Notes: generated by a model from the sequence alone, not told the origin. Counted from the stretch's first letter, positions 1-7,989 are shown. The stretch: DNA of 13,558 nt from Bacteroidota bacterium (GCA_023392185.1 JAEVZP010000085.1:1-13558), one strand, 5' to 3'. Numbers and translations: made by a program.

Positions 1-1
1 G

Positions 2-178
2 GGTAAGGTGGCCACCATTGATCTGGAAGCCGATATCCTGAAACTTTTCGACACGCCCAATCAGATGGACTTCTCGCAGGTGCAAAAAATCCACGATCCC
101 GGCGAGCAGGCCGTGAAAGTAGCCGACAACTATGTCCACATGCTGCGGGTGAAGGCAGCGACTGTCCGGACGCAATAG
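2..178 (+). CDS. C-terminal fragment of an unrecognised protein (5' end outside window)
   Basis: The frame starting at base 2 is open for 58 codons and ends at TAG (176-178). The other plus frame beginning at base 1 meets a stop at once. The peptide is mixed and soluble-looking, with charged helical stretches such as DLEADILKLF and QAVKVADNYVHMLRVKA, and has no membrane segment. It ends 11 nt before a strong palindromic terminator, which is what a real 3' gene end should look like. I do not recognise the family from this tail. It is convergent with pyrH, so the two genes are separate transcription units. Coding status is likely; function is unknown. Confidence 0.7.
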   Translation, partial: GKVATIDLEADILKLFDTPNQMDFSQVQKIHDPGEQAVKVADNYVHMLRVKAATVRTQ

Positions 179-188
179 TCAATCGCAA

Positions 189-229
189 AAATCAGCAAAG
201 CGCTCCCGTCGGGAGCGCTTTGCTGATTT
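189..229. terminator. Bidirectional terminator palindrome between convergent genes
   Basis: Bases 189-208 (AAATCAGCAAAGCGCTCCCG) and 210-229 are perfect reverse complements around T209. The real fold would be a stem of about 19 bp with a 3-nt loop. The stem starts with an A-run and ends with a T-run on both strands, and it lies between the 3' ends of the plus-strand gene and pyrH, so it can stop transcription from either side. Confidence 0.85.
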
Positions 230-251
230 AGACACAAGGTGATTAAGGATT

Positions 252-962
252 TTAGTTGACCAGCGTACCGATGTTTTTTCCGGCCACCACATCGAGGAGG
301 TTTCCGGCGCGGTGCATGTCGAAAACGATGATCGGCAGGCAGTTTTCCTGGCAGAGGGTAAAAGCGGTCATGTCCATCACCTTCAGGTTGCCGGTGATTA
401 CCTGCGCAAAGCTGAGCGTTTCATAGCGGGTGGCGAGCGGGTCTTTTTCCGGATCGGCGGTGTAAATGCCATCCACGCGTGTGCCCTTCAGAATCACATC
501 GGCGTTGATTTCGATGGCGCGCAGCGAGCCGGCCGTGTCGGTGGTGAAATACGGGTTGCCGGTGCCGGCGCCGAAGATGACCACGCGTCCTTTTTCGAGG
601 TGGCGGATGGCGCGGCGGCGGATATACGGCTCAGCGACCTGCTCCATTTTAATGGCGCTCTGAAGACGGGTTTTAACGCCGGTTTTTTCGAGCGCTGCCT
701 GCAGGGCCATGCCGTTGATGACAGTGGCCAGCATGCCCATATAATCGCCCTGCGCGCGCTCGATGCCGGTCTCGGCTTCGTTCATACCGCGGTAGATATT
801 GCCGCCGCCAATAACGACAGCGACCTGAACGCCGATATCGGTAACAGACTTGATTTCATTGGCATAGAGTTCCAGCATTTTGGGATCCAGGCCGTAGGTA
901 CGGTCGCCCATCAGGCTTTCTCCGGAAAGCTTCAGCAGGATGCGGTTGTATTTTGGGAGCAC
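252..962 (-). CDS. pyrH: UMP kinase (uridylate kinase), PyrH
   Basis: It phosphorylates UMP to UDP with ATP in the cytoplasm, a committed step of pyrimidine nucleotide synthesis. It belongs to the amino-acid kinase fold family and is normally a hexamer. At 236 aa it has the usual family length. Visible signatures in order: KLSGE at 11-15; the glycine-rich IGGGNIYRG at 51-59; GDYMGMLAT at 72-80, the UMP-binding region; FGAGTGNPYFTTDTA at 130-144; and KGTRVDGIYTADP at 159-171 around the nucleotide site. The start is GTG, which places LPKYNRILLKLSGE exactly where the family begins; no in-frame ATG gives a better N-terminus. The usual neighbour frr is not present; a terminator follows directly. 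The glycosyltransferase gene lies 161 nt upstream on the same strand, so pyrH probably has its own promoter. Confidence 0.97.
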   Translation of the reverse strand: MLPKYNRILLKLSGESLMGDRTYGLDPKMLELYANEIKSVTDIGVQVAVVIGGGNIYRGMNEAETGIERAQGDYMGMLATVINGMALQAALEKTGVKTRLQSAIKMEQVAEPYIRRRAIRHLEKGRVVIFGAGTGNPYFTTDTAGSLRAIEINADVILKGTRVDGIYTADPEKDPLATRYETLSFAQVITGNLKVMDMTAFTLCQENCLPIIVFDMHRAGNLLDVVAGKNIGTLVN

Positions 963-982
963 GTTGGGGAAGAATTTGGCCG

Positions 983-990
983 CGAAATTA
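983..990 (-). promoter_or_regulatory. Possible pyrH -7 promoter element
   Basis: On the minus strand bases 990-983 read TAATTTCG, seven of eight matches to the Bacteroidota -7 consensus TAnnTTTG, 20 nt before the GTG of pyrH. The -33 TTG is not well placed (a TTTG lies about 16 nt upstream). This is a weak candidate. Confidence 0.3.
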
Positions 991-1123
991 CACCATAATG
1001 GAGCGGCAAATGCCGGCTTTTGTCAAGGGTGGCCAGCTTCTGGAACAGCGATGCCGCCGGAAGCGATTCCCGGGCTTATGGCTACGTTATGCGAGCCCCG
1101 GCGCGCGCTGCCCGCTCCACTTT

Positions 1124-2917
1124 TTACTCCTCAAAAGTAATCACACTCAAGTTATCTATATACAAATCCTTATCCCCGCCGGCGTTCCATACATACACAG
1201 AAAGCTGTGTCCATTTAGCCTCGGGCACCAAAGCATCCAGATAGATATTTTTGGTTTCCCCATCCGAAATATGCCTTTGAATCCGGATCATATTTGACTG
1301 CACCACCTCATCGCCCTGCTTAAACTGGATGACAAACTGCGATTGTTTCCAAACGTCCCATTCTTTAAAGACGCAACGGAAATCTGCGGACGCCCGGACC
1401 CACTTTCCGAACCTGCCGTTGTTTGCAACTGTATAGGGGGTGGTATAGGAAAGCTCCCGGCTTACATGAAGCAGGTTGTTTCCGCCCACCTGAATTTTGT
1501 TTACGGAGGTGTCCTGATCAAAGGAATTGAAGTAAACCGGAACCACGTTTTGCGGAGTACCGTAAAAAGCATCCGGATTATCCAGCAGCTTTTTGTCTCC
1601 TTCCTTCGCCTGCCACGTGCCGATTACTTTCCAGTAGTATGCTTTGGATAAATCGAATGTCTGGATATTTCCCAGGTGCGCATGATACGTCCACCAGATG
1701 TTTAAGTAGCTGCAGAATGCTACCAGAACTGCTAACACAATGCCGGTTGCCCTTTTGCTTGCCATATGCCCGATCAACAGACAGAATGGAAACGCCAGTA
1801 TGGGATAAGCCTGTACCATGGCCCTGCCTGCCGTACTCCCATAATCCCAGATGTCCCAAGAGGTAACGATGTAGAAATTAAGGATGCTAAACCCTACAAC
1901 CGCAAGCCGGTTGGGACCCTTCCACAGGTACAACAGCAGGCCCAACGCAGGTAATATCATCATCGGGCAGTAGCGCAGCCAGCCACAGCAATAGCTCCAA
2001 GTGTAATCAGCAATATGCGGATGCAGCCAGCTGAATCCCTGCTCTTCGTAGCTGTAAACAAGCCATTCACCGGCAATCAGTTTCCAGTAGATCATCTGGA
2101 TGGAAAATACGGCAAACGCAGCGCTGCCCATAAGGATATACCTGGAAAGGTGCTTTCGCAGGAACTGAAGCCGGGCGCTTATGTCCTTTAAAGTGTCTAT
2201 ATTCCAGAGCAAAGGAATGAGACCTGAAATGATGTCAGTGGGCCGGATTAAGGCTGCCAGCCCGACCAGGAGCCCTATAGCAAACGCCCGCGCAAAAGAA
2301 GGCTTTAAGTAGAACTGAATACTGGAATAAATAATCAGGCAGTAGATGGTGAACAATACACTATGCGTCATTGCCTGGTCGATGACGGCGTAGTTCAGGT
2401 AGTTAGTGCCGACTACGTAACACAAAAGCAAAACAGCCACAGTGGTGTCCTTAAAATAACAGATCAATATTTTCCGGAGCACATAAAGACCCAGCAGGCC
2501 GTACAGCAACATCCCAACGCCGATCCCAAACTGATAGGGAGCAGAAAACCCATCGGCCGGGCAGGCGGGATTCAGTTTGCAGTAAGTATGTGCAAGCAGA
2601 AAAAAAGGCAACATGGTAACCGCCTGCCCGCTTGCATATTTCATTACATAATTGCCCGTTCTTTTATGGATAAAAGCCTGATGAAAGTCCGGTGTCGGGT
2701 AATATCTGGTGATGACGTCGTCTTTAAAAGAACATTTTTTTATATCCTTATAAATAAACAAGGCTGGCAGATACATATAATATCCCGATACATCCCAGCT
2801 AATGGTGGCCTCTGTCCGGGTCTGCTTCCATTTCGGATAAAAAAAGAAAGCAGTCCCGGTCATGAGCAGATAACAAAAGACCAGAACGCCAAAAGAAAGC
2901 TTATTTGCCATAATCAT
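1124..2917 (-). CDS. Polytopic GT-C-like glycosyltransferase with C-terminal beta-sandwich
   Basis: This 597-aa inner-membrane protein resembles the lipid-phosphosugar-dependent GT-C glycosyltransferases (PMT/ArnT type) in architecture. A membrane segment at about 8-27 is followed by a periplasmic-type loop with WDVSGYYMYLPA at 41-52; the Asp there is in the place of the catalytic acid of GT-C enzymes. About ten more hydrophobic segments follow to residue 405, with an ALIRPTD motif at 222-228 and WDYGSTAGRAMVQAYP at 357-372. Residues about 455-597 are soluble and beta-rich, ending in DLYIDNLSV, a pattern typical of carbohydrate-binding-module/galactose-binding-like sandwiches. The frame stays open to a GTG at 2932, but ATG 2917 (or ATG 2911) puts the first membrane helix near the N-terminus and is preferred. 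The donor and acceptor cannot be told from sequence. Family assignment rests on architecture and short motifs only. Confidence 0.75.
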   Translation of the reverse strand: MIMANKLSFGVLVFCYLLMTGTAFFFYPKWKQTRTEATISWDVSGYYMYLPALFIYKDIKKCSFKDDVITRYYPTPDFHQAFIHKRTGNYVMKYASGQAVTMLPFFLLAHTYCKLNPACPADGFSAPYQFGIGVGMLLYGLLGLYVLRKILICYFKDTTVAVLLLCYVVGTNYLNYAVIDQAMTHSVLFTIYCLIIYSSIQFYLKPSFARAFAIGLLVGLAALIRPTDIISGLIPLLWNIDTLKDISARLQFLRKHLSRYILMGSAAFAVFSIQMIYWKLIAGEWLVYSYEEQGFSWLHPHIADYTWSYCCGWLRYCPMMILPALGLLLYLWKGPNRLAVVGFSILNFYIVTSWDIWDYGSTAGRAMVQAYPILAFPFCLLIGHMASKRATGIVLAVLVAFCSYLNIWWTYHAHLGNIQTFDLSKAYYWKVIGTWQAKEGDKKLLDNPDAFYGTPQNVVPVYFNSFDQDTSVNKIQVGGNNLLHVSRELSYTTPYTVANNGRFGKWVRASADFRCVFKEWDVWKQSQFVIQFKQGDEVVQSNMIRIQRHISDGETKNIYLDALVPEAKWTQLSVYVWNAGGDKDLYIDNLSVITFEE

Positions 2918-3162
2918 TAAGTAACGGCGCACGCGCCCTGGACCTGCTTTTCTGATGCCGCAAAGTACATCTCTGTATCAAAAGTCCTGGGATCAACAGC
3001 AAGCGTCCTCATTCGCCGTACGAATCAATCTTCCCGATATATATCAAATACGAAGGTAGATCGCACAAATCCGGATAAAACAGCTCTCAGGCATCTTCTT
3101 CCCTTGAAAAAGAAGTTGGGAAAAGAAACCCGGACCGGACGAGGCCAGCAAGCGCCTTAAAC

Positions 3163-3190
3163 AAAAAAAAGACGCCCGATTCGGGCGTCT
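3163..3190 (-). terminator. Intrinsic terminator of gcvT
   Basis: On the minus strand the stem AGACGCCCG (3190-3182), loop AAT and CGGGCGTCT (3178-3170) form a 9-bp GC-rich hairpin, followed at once by eight T (3170-3163). It lies 23 nt after the gcvT stop codon, the ideal place. Confidence 0.93.
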
Positions 3191-3213
3191 CTACACTGGT
3201 TTGCTACAAAATA

Positions 3214-4302
3214 TTAGCTCACGAAAGGCATTTTCACCACTTGGGCTTTCAGCGGCTTGTCGCGCACCACCACAAATACTTCGGTGCCTTCGGCGGTAGC
3301 GTCTTTTTGAAGAATTGCCATGCCGATCGCCTTGCCGAGTGTTGGGCTTTGTGTGCCGCTGGTGATGTAACCGATTTCCGTTCCTTCGGCGTTCTGAATT
3401 TTATAACCGTGGCGCGGAATGCCTTTGTCCACCATTTCAATACCCACCAGCTTGCGCTGCGCGCCGGCGGCCTTCTGGGCTTCGAGCACTTCGCGGGCCG
3501 TAAAGTCTTTGGTGAACTTGGTGATCCAGCCGAGGCCGGTTTCGTAGGGGGATGTGGTATCGTCGATATCGTTGCCGTAGAGGCAGAACCCTTTCTCGAG
3601 GCGCAGGGTGTCGCGGGCGGCGAGGCCGATGGGCTTTAGCCCTTTAGGCGCGCCCACGCGGAAGATTTCGCTCCAGATCTTCTCGGCATTGTCTCCCTTA
3701 TCTTCAAAATAAATTTCCACCCCGCCCGAGCCCGTGTAGCCGGTGGCACTGATGAGCACGTTGTCCACGCCTGCAAAGCGGCCTTTTTCAAAGGTATAGT
3801 ACTTCATACCGGCGAGGTCGATATCGGTCAGTTCCTGCAAAATCCTGGTGGCGTTGGGGCCCTGCACGGCCAGCAGCGCGGTGCGGTCGGAGATGTCTTC
3901 TATTTCCACACCTTCGGTGTTGTGCGCCTGAATCCAGTCCCAGTCTTTCTGGATGTTGGAGGCGTTCACCACCAGCATGTACTTGTTGTTCTCTTCGAGG
4001 CAATAAATAATCAGGTCGTCGATGATGCCGCCTTCTTTGTTAGGGAAGCAGGAATACTGCGCTTTGCCGGGAGCAATTTTAGACGCGTCGTTGCTGGTGA
4101 TGCGTTGAATAAGATCCAGCGCCCCGGGCCCGGAAACAATGAACTCGCCCATATGGCTGACGTCGAACACGCCGGCATTGTTGCGCACAGTGTGGTGCTC
4201 GTCGTTGATGCCGGAATAGGAAATCGGCATGTTGTAGCCGGCAAATTCGGCCATTTTAGCGCCGAGATCGATGTGCTTTTGGGTGAAAGGCGTGGTCTTC
4301 AT
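3214..4302 (-). CDS. gcvT: Glycine cleavage system T protein (aminomethyltransferase)
   Basis: It transfers the methylene group from aminomethyl-lipoyl H protein to tetrahydrofolate, releasing ammonia and 5,10-methylene-THF. This is the folate step of glycine cleavage in the cytoplasm. From ATG 4302 it has 362 aa, the normal length. Signatures: FDVSHMGE at 46-53; GGIIDDLIIY at 91-100, holding the conserved folate-site Asp; TGYTGSGGVE at 187-196; GLAARDTLRLE at 226-236; and SGTQSPTLGKAIGMA at 315-329. An ATG three codons upstream (4311) is also in frame, but MKTTPFTQKHI is the more family-like beginning. gcvH and gcvP are not in the window, so the T protein is encoded alone, as is common in Bacteroidota. 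The gene has its own promoter element and terminator and is therefore monocistronic. Confidence 0.97.
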   Translation of the reverse strand: MKTTPFTQKHIDLGAKMAEFAGYNMPISYSGINDEHHTVRNNAGVFDVSHMGEFIVSGPGALDLIQRITSNDASKIAPGKAQYSCFPNKEGGIIDDLIIYCLEENNKYMLVVNASNIQKDWDWIQAHNTEGVEIEDISDRTALLAVQGPNATRILQELTDIDLAGMKYYTFEKGRFAGVDNVLISATGYTGSGGVEIYFEDKGDNAEKIWSEIFRVGAPKGLKPIGLAARDTLRLEKGFCLYGNDIDDTTSPYETGLGWITKFTKDFTAREVLEAQKAAGAQRKLVGIEMVDKGIPRHGYKIQNAEGTEIGYITSGTQSPTLGKAIGMAILQKDATAEGTEVFVVVRDKPLKAQVVKMPFVS

Positions 4303-4324
4303 GGAAATCATTTAAAAAGTTGCG

Positions 4325-4332
4325 CAAAGGTA
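4325..4332 (-). promoter_or_regulatory. gcvT promoter, Bacteroidota -7 element TACCTTTG
   Basis: Bases 4332-4325 on the minus strand read TACCTTTG, an exact TAnnTTTG match. A TTC sits about 19-20 nt upstream, a two-of-three match to the -33 TTG. Transcription would begin near 4318-4320, leaving a leader of under 20 nt before ATG 4302, or under 10 nt before ATG 4311. Confidence 0.6.
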
Positions 4333-4513
4333 ACCGTTCGGTGGGGATGGAAGCCAGGTGGGAGCGGTTAATCCTCTAAAGACGCCGCCCGGATGAAAAA
4401 TGCGTCTCGCCCGGCAGAATGGGCTTTTAGCCACAGAAAAACAGGTTTTAGAAGCAGCATTGTGCGGGAAGGTACAGAGTTTGTAAACCCCTTCTTTTCC
4501 CAATCCGGCTTTC

Positions 4514-5422
4514 ATGAACAAACTCTTTTCCCTTCTTTTGATTTCTCTTTTGAACACCTCATGCAGCCCGGGGGATGGCGTATTTTCCCCCCAGCCCAAA
4601 GTATTGGAAGACGGCGCTGCTTTTGATTTGGGGAAAACAGCTTTTGACGAGGATGTTCCAATGCTGTACTCGAAGCATTTTGTAAACGACTACGAGTTAG
4701 ACTCGGAGGTTCCGTATGACCCGGCGCATCCCCAGGCCGACAGCATCTTCCGGTACCGGATCGAAGACTATCTTGCGCAGGAAGTGGGTATACAACTGCC
4801 GCTCCAGGAAGCCGGATTTCTTTATAAAACGCCACAGCAGGACAGCGTCGCCCAATTGAACGGCGCTTACTTCCATACGCTTTACACGCTGACCGACCTT
4901 CGCAAAAAGCCGGTGGCCTACTACGCCGAAGCCGAGTACACCGACCCGCAAGAGATCCGGCAGCTTCTGGCTGCTTTCCGGAAAAAATACGGCGAACCTA
5001 CCCATGCCTATTACCTGGACCGCAGCTTTGATGTCCGGTCTTACGAGTGGGCGACCGCCGACCGCATCATTCAGGTAGAAACTTCTTTTGGCAACCGCGC
5101 GCGCATTTCCAGCGATGGCGTCAGCAGCGGCAAATATTACCGGTTCGATTTGTTGCTGCTTTCTGCCGCAGCTAAAAAGGCGATTGACGAGGCCCATACT
5201 TTTACCCTGCCCGACCCTATTGTGAAAGACGGCCGGTCGTATTCGCTTGAAAGCCTTAAACTGGAACGGGTGAGCCGGGCGAAAGATGAATTTTCCTTAA
5301 ATTCCGATCTACCGTATCTGGCTGATGTGGATGAATACAGTATGTATCACATCAGCAATGCACCGGCAGAAACCCCAAATGAAGACACCTCCACGGAGGA
5401 GGCTACAGACATTGCTGACTAA
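4514..5422 (+). CDS. Lipoprotein of unknown function
   Basis: The 302-aa product starts with a short type II signal peptide, MNKLFSLLLISLLNTSC, with the lipidated Cys at 17, so the mature protein should be membrane-anchored, probably in the outer membrane. The body is soluble. A central segment with KKYGEPTHAYYLDRS at 157-171 followed by YEWATADRIIQVE at 177-189 suggests a small alpha/beta domain of the kind often seen in uncharacterised Bacteroidota lipoproteins; I cannot name the family. The C-terminus (287-302) is acidic and low-complexity. The next gene begins 27 nt after its stop on the same strand and also encodes an exported protein, so the two are probably co-transcribed. The first codon is ATG with no clear Shine-Dalgarno site. 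Divergent from gcvT. Confidence 0.85.
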   Translation: MNKLFSLLLISLLNTSCSPGDGVFSPQPKVLEDGAAFDLGKTAFDEDVPMLYSKHFVNDYELDSEVPYDPAHPQADSIFRYRIEDYLAQEVGIQLPLQEAGFLYKTPQQDSVAQLNGAYFHTLYTLTDLRKKPVAYYAEAEYTDPQEIRQLLAAFRKKYGEPTHAYYLDRSFDVRSYEWATADRIIQVETSFGNRARISSDGVSSGKYYRFDLLLLSAAAKKAIDEAHTFTLPDPIVKDGRSYSLESLKLERVSRAKDEFSLNSDLPYLADVDEYSMYHISNAPAETPNEDTSTEEATDIAD

Positions 5423-5449
5423 TCGAAACACCCGCCATAACCATTTGCT

Positions 5450-6394
5450 ATGAAAATGAAAATCGCCTTTCCCTTGCTCACTCTTTGTGCAGCCGCCTCA
5501 TCTGCACACGCCCAAACACCCACCCGCCTTTCGCCCGACCACACGCTCTACCAAGGCCGGGTGTCTGAATTTGCGCCTATCCGCGTGCACCGGTACGTGA
5601 ACTATAATATGTACCTGAAAGTCGACTCCGACAGCGCCCGAAGGCTACAGGGCGAAGACCGTGTGCGTTTTTACAGAAACGCAATGAAGACCGAAGCCGT
5701 GCAACTCTCCAAAGGCGCTTACCTGATTGAAACGCCCTACCTCTACGAGACTTTTACAGTAGGCGACAACGGAAAAGTGGACGGCCCGGTAACGATAGAA
5801 AACAAGCGAAATAACACGGTGGCAGAGGCCCTGGTAACAGACGGTATGGCCACCCAGTTCAGCACCCGGAAAGACGGCGTACTGCGCTCCAGAGGCTTTT
5901 TCAAAGATTCGGTGTACCATACGAGAGAATTATACCCTTCCGGAAAAGTAGAGGCGGAAGAAATCCGGTATCTCAAAAAAGGAGCCGATTTTGATAAAAG
6001 CGTCCGGAAAGACTACTACAAAAGCGGGCAGTTGGTCAGTGTGAGGGATGAACGCACCAAAACGTTTGTGGGCTACTACGAAAACGGCAAAAAAGAACGG
6101 GAAACCGACGACCTGAAAGATTCCGGTACCTACTACGACAAAAACGGAAAACCCAGCTGGCGCTACTACCCCAAAGGCGACTACCGCTGCAAGGAAAACT
6201 ACACCGACGGCGTGCTGACGACCAAAACCTGCGAAGGGCCTAAAGACCGGAAATACGATTACTACAAGGCCGGGAAGCTGGACCGCACGGAGGTTTACAA
6301 TCTCCAGACCGGCAAAACTACCGTTTACGATGCCAAAGGAAAGTTGCTGACTGCACCTTCCATTTCCGATAAAGTGCCCTCGATTGGCCGGTAG
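5450..6394 (+). CDS. Exported MORN-variant (YwqK-like) repeat protein
   Basis: The 314-aa protein has a type I signal peptide (MKMKIAFPLLTLCAAASSAHA, cleavage near 21-22), so it is exported beyond the inner membrane. From about residue 160 it carries irregular repeats of the form Y-Y/P-x-x-G-K/Q: YPSGKVEAE at 162-170, YYKSGQLVSV at 189-198, YYENGKKERE at 209-218, YYDKNGKPSW at 228-237, YYPKGDYRCK at 239-248, YYKAGKLDRT at 271-280 and VYDAKGKL at 292-299. This matches the MORN_2/YwqK-type repeats common in Bacteroidota envelope proteins. The name antitoxin given to some homologues is not supported here: no toxin gene is adjacent. The N-terminal 30-155 region is unique and of unknown role. It follows the lipoprotein gene by 27 nt, so both probably belong to one unit. 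Confidence 0.85.
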   Translation: MKMKIAFPLLTLCAAASSAHAQTPTRLSPDHTLYQGRVSEFAPIRVHRYVNYNMYLKVDSDSARRLQGEDRVRFYRNAMKTEAVQLSKGAYLIETPYLYETFTVGDNGKVDGPVTIENKRNNTVAEALVTDGMATQFSTRKDGVLRSRGFFKDSVYHTRELYPSGKVEAEEIRYLKKGADFDKSVRKDYYKSGQLVSVRDERTKTFVGYYENGKKERETDDLKDSGTYYDKNGKPSWRYYPKGDYRCKENYTDGVLTTKTCEGPKDRKYDYYKAGKLDRTEVYNLQTGKTTVYDAKGKLLTAPSISDKVPSIGR

Positions 6395-6395
6395 C

Positions 6396-6429
6396 GGGCC
6401 ACTAAAGGCCCAACCTTGCAGCGTTTTTT
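6396..6429 (+). terminator. Weak candidate terminator after the MORN-like gene
   Basis: GGGCC (6396-6400) and GGCCC (6407-6411) form a 5-bp stem with a 6-nt loop just after the stop codon. The T6 run (6424-6429) is 12 nt further on, too far for a standard terminator, so this is uncertain. Confidence 0.25.
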
Positions 6430-6446
6430 CCGTCCGGATACTTTTG
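6416..6446 (+). promoter_or_regulatory. Bacteroidota-type promoter upstream of the acyltransferase
   Basis: A TTG at 6416-6418 and TACTTTTG at 6439-6446 are separated by 20 nt. Both the sequence (TAnnTTTG exact, TTG -33) and the spacing fit the primary-sigma promoter of Bacteroidota. The start site would be near 6452, about 220 nt before the acyltransferase ATG. Confidence 0.6.
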
Positions 6447-6451
6447 TTTAG

Positions 6452-6674
6452 ATTCACCCGATAGGTGCGATGGCTCCAACAATCTTTCCCAATACGGACT
6501 GCTGGTCTTATTCCGTTTCGCCGGTCCTGTAGCTTTTGGAGGACGGGCTGCCAAGGCAACCCGGATATGGGTAAAAGCCTTAACAAATGCGTGAAATCTC
6601 TTTCCTTTGCAGGCGCTTTCATCAGAACACCGGCTTAGGAAAAGCTTTTTGGGAAAGCAGATAGCACGAAGTCT
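6452..6674 (+). other. Long untranslated leader of unknown role (possible structured RNA)
   Basis: The region between the predicted start site and the acyltransferase ATG holds no convincing ORF. It can form CACC/GGTG (about 6454-6466), an imperfect 9-bp stem joining GCCGGTCCT (about 6519-6527) with AGGACGGGC (about 6539-6547) with one mismatch, and TGCC/GGCA just after it. I compared it by eye with SRP RNA, 6S, tmRNA, RNase P and common riboswitch cores and recognised none of them. It may be a regulatory leader, a separate small RNA, or plain spacer. Confidence 0.3.
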
Positions 6675-7838
6675 ATGGGACCTTCGGATGTAACATCACA
6701 TAATAAGCAGATTCCGGCGATAAATGGACTCCGGGCATTTGCGATCCTGTATGTGGTAGCACTGCACTTATATGGCTATTTCAAAGCACAAAAGGTCTTT
6801 GTTTTGGGAAAGGACGGGACACCTTTTTCCATTCTGGAAGCCGTACTGCTGAACGGTGGATTTGGCGTGTCCATGTTCTTTGTCATCAGCGGTTTCCTTA
6901 TTTTCAGAAGTCTGCAAAACAAATATGCAGAAGCAACCTCCCGGAAAGCAGTCCTGAAAAATTATTTTAAAAGAAGATTTACCCGAATAGAACCGCCTTA
7001 CCTCATTGCATTGATAATTAATTTTATACTGCTGCTTATTAAGATACCTTCCAGCATGGTGGATGCGTTTCAAGAGCAATGGCCACACCTCCTTACTTCT
7101 CTTTTATACTGTCATAATATCGTTTTTCCTGCGCGGTTAGACAGTCTCAATATGGGTGTCTGGTCCCTGGAGGTAGAGATTCAATTTTACTTATTGGCTC
7201 CCCTGCTCCTGCTGCCGCTGATGAGAATTGCGCCGGTTAAACGCAACATCCTGCTGGCTACTTTCTGGCTGCTCGCCCTGGTCTGCAATCTGATCTGGCA
7301 ACCCCCGTTTCAATCTGTTTACCAATGGCTTCCTTATTTTTTGAGTGGCGTTTTCTTATCGAGTCTGCGGCCCCAACCCATTGCGCAGCGACGCAACTGG
7401 TTTCTCTTTTTGGCGGGCGTGCTCTTGTTATGCCTCATCCTCTTTAGGCTCCCGTTGATGGAAACAAGAGTGCCAACAGCCTTCCATAGACTGGTCAACA
7501 GGGGCCTTTATCCCATTATAACAGCGCTCTTCTTTGCCGTGGTCTTTAGAAGCGCCTCTCTGAATTACCTGTTCACACGCCGTCCCCTGCCTTTTATCGG
7601 ATACATATGCTATTCTATCTATTTGATGCACTATCCAATCATCGCCTTTACAGGATCTTTTGTAAGGGGTATGCACATTTCTGATCATTATTGGCTCAGC
7701 TTCTTCCTGCAAGCGCTCTTCATAGGGCCTTTTACCTTGCTTGGATGCACGCTGTTTTATCGGATGTTTGAAAAACCATTTCTTCAAAATTCTATCCTGG
7801 ACCGGAAAACCGGCCCTTACACAGGCGTTCATCGGTGA
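6675..7838 (+). CDS. Acyltransferase family 3 membrane protein (OafA/YrhL type)
   Basis: The 387-aa inner-membrane protein belongs to the acyltransferase-3 family, which moves acyl groups (often acetyl) to sugars, O-antigen, peptidoglycan or secondary metabolites. Signatures: INGLRAFAILYVVALHL at 16-32, with the conserved GLR and the His at 31; GGFGVSMFFVISGFLI at 61-76; RRFTRIEPPYL at 100-110; and VWSLEVEIQFYLLAPL at 162-177. About ten hydrophobic segments are spread to residue 370, ending with the family-typical YRMFEKP. There is no SGNH domain, so this is the short membrane-only form. The start ATG has no strong Shine-Dalgarno site, but the first conserved motif falls at the expected distance. 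The substrate is unknown; a glycan or cell-surface target is an inference. It is followed by a decayed gene. Confidence 0.92.
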   Translation: MGPSDVTSHNKQIPAINGLRAFAILYVVALHLYGYFKAQKVFVLGKDGTPFSILEAVLLNGGFGVSMFFVISGFLIFRSLQNKYAEATSRKAVLKNYFKRRFTRIEPPYLIALIINFILLLIKIPSSMVDAFQEQWPHLLTSLLYCHNIVFPARLDSLNMGVWSLEVEIQFYLLAPLLLLPLMRIAPVKRNILLATFWLLALVCNLIWQPPFQSVYQWLPYFLSGVFLSSLRPQPIAQRRNWFLFLAGVLLLCLILFRLPLMETRVPTAFHRLVNRGLYPIITALFFAVVFRSASLNYLFTRRPLPFIGYICYSIYLMHYPIIAFTGSFVRGMHISDHYWLSFFLQALFIGPFTLLGCTLFYRMFEKPFLQNSILDRKTGPYTGVHR

Positions 7839-7989
7839 TTGAATCGTCATCCCTCTTTACAGCGATGCTTCCTAAGGATTCTGGAAGTGCATGTAGGATG
7901 CGCCTACAAATATTTGCGCGGTAAATGGCCTTCCCATTTCCCCGGGAAGCCTCCGAAAAAGTTTGAAAAGGATGGCCTGGAAAGGGTAA

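Noticed and set aside
312..998. Long plus-strand frame opposite pyrH
   Set aside because: It is antisense to a gene with a full set of UMP kinase motifs; its translation has no family-like features.
5450..6394. Toxin-antitoxin system based on the YwqK-type repeats
   Set aside because: The protein has a signal peptide and no toxin-like gene lies next to it; the antitoxin label of some homologues is not evidence of that role.
6452..6600. SRP RNA, 6S RNA or known riboswitch in the acyltransferase leader
   Set aside because: The SRP GGAA tetraloop block and known riboswitch cores are absent; the GCTGCCAAGGCA string is only a superficial likeness to the SRP RNA core.
5930..6622. 230-codon minus-strand frame over the MORN-like gene and its downstream gap
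   Set aside because: Most of it is antisense to the MORN-like gene; the part outside has no recognisable domain and the real gene has a signal peptide and repeats.
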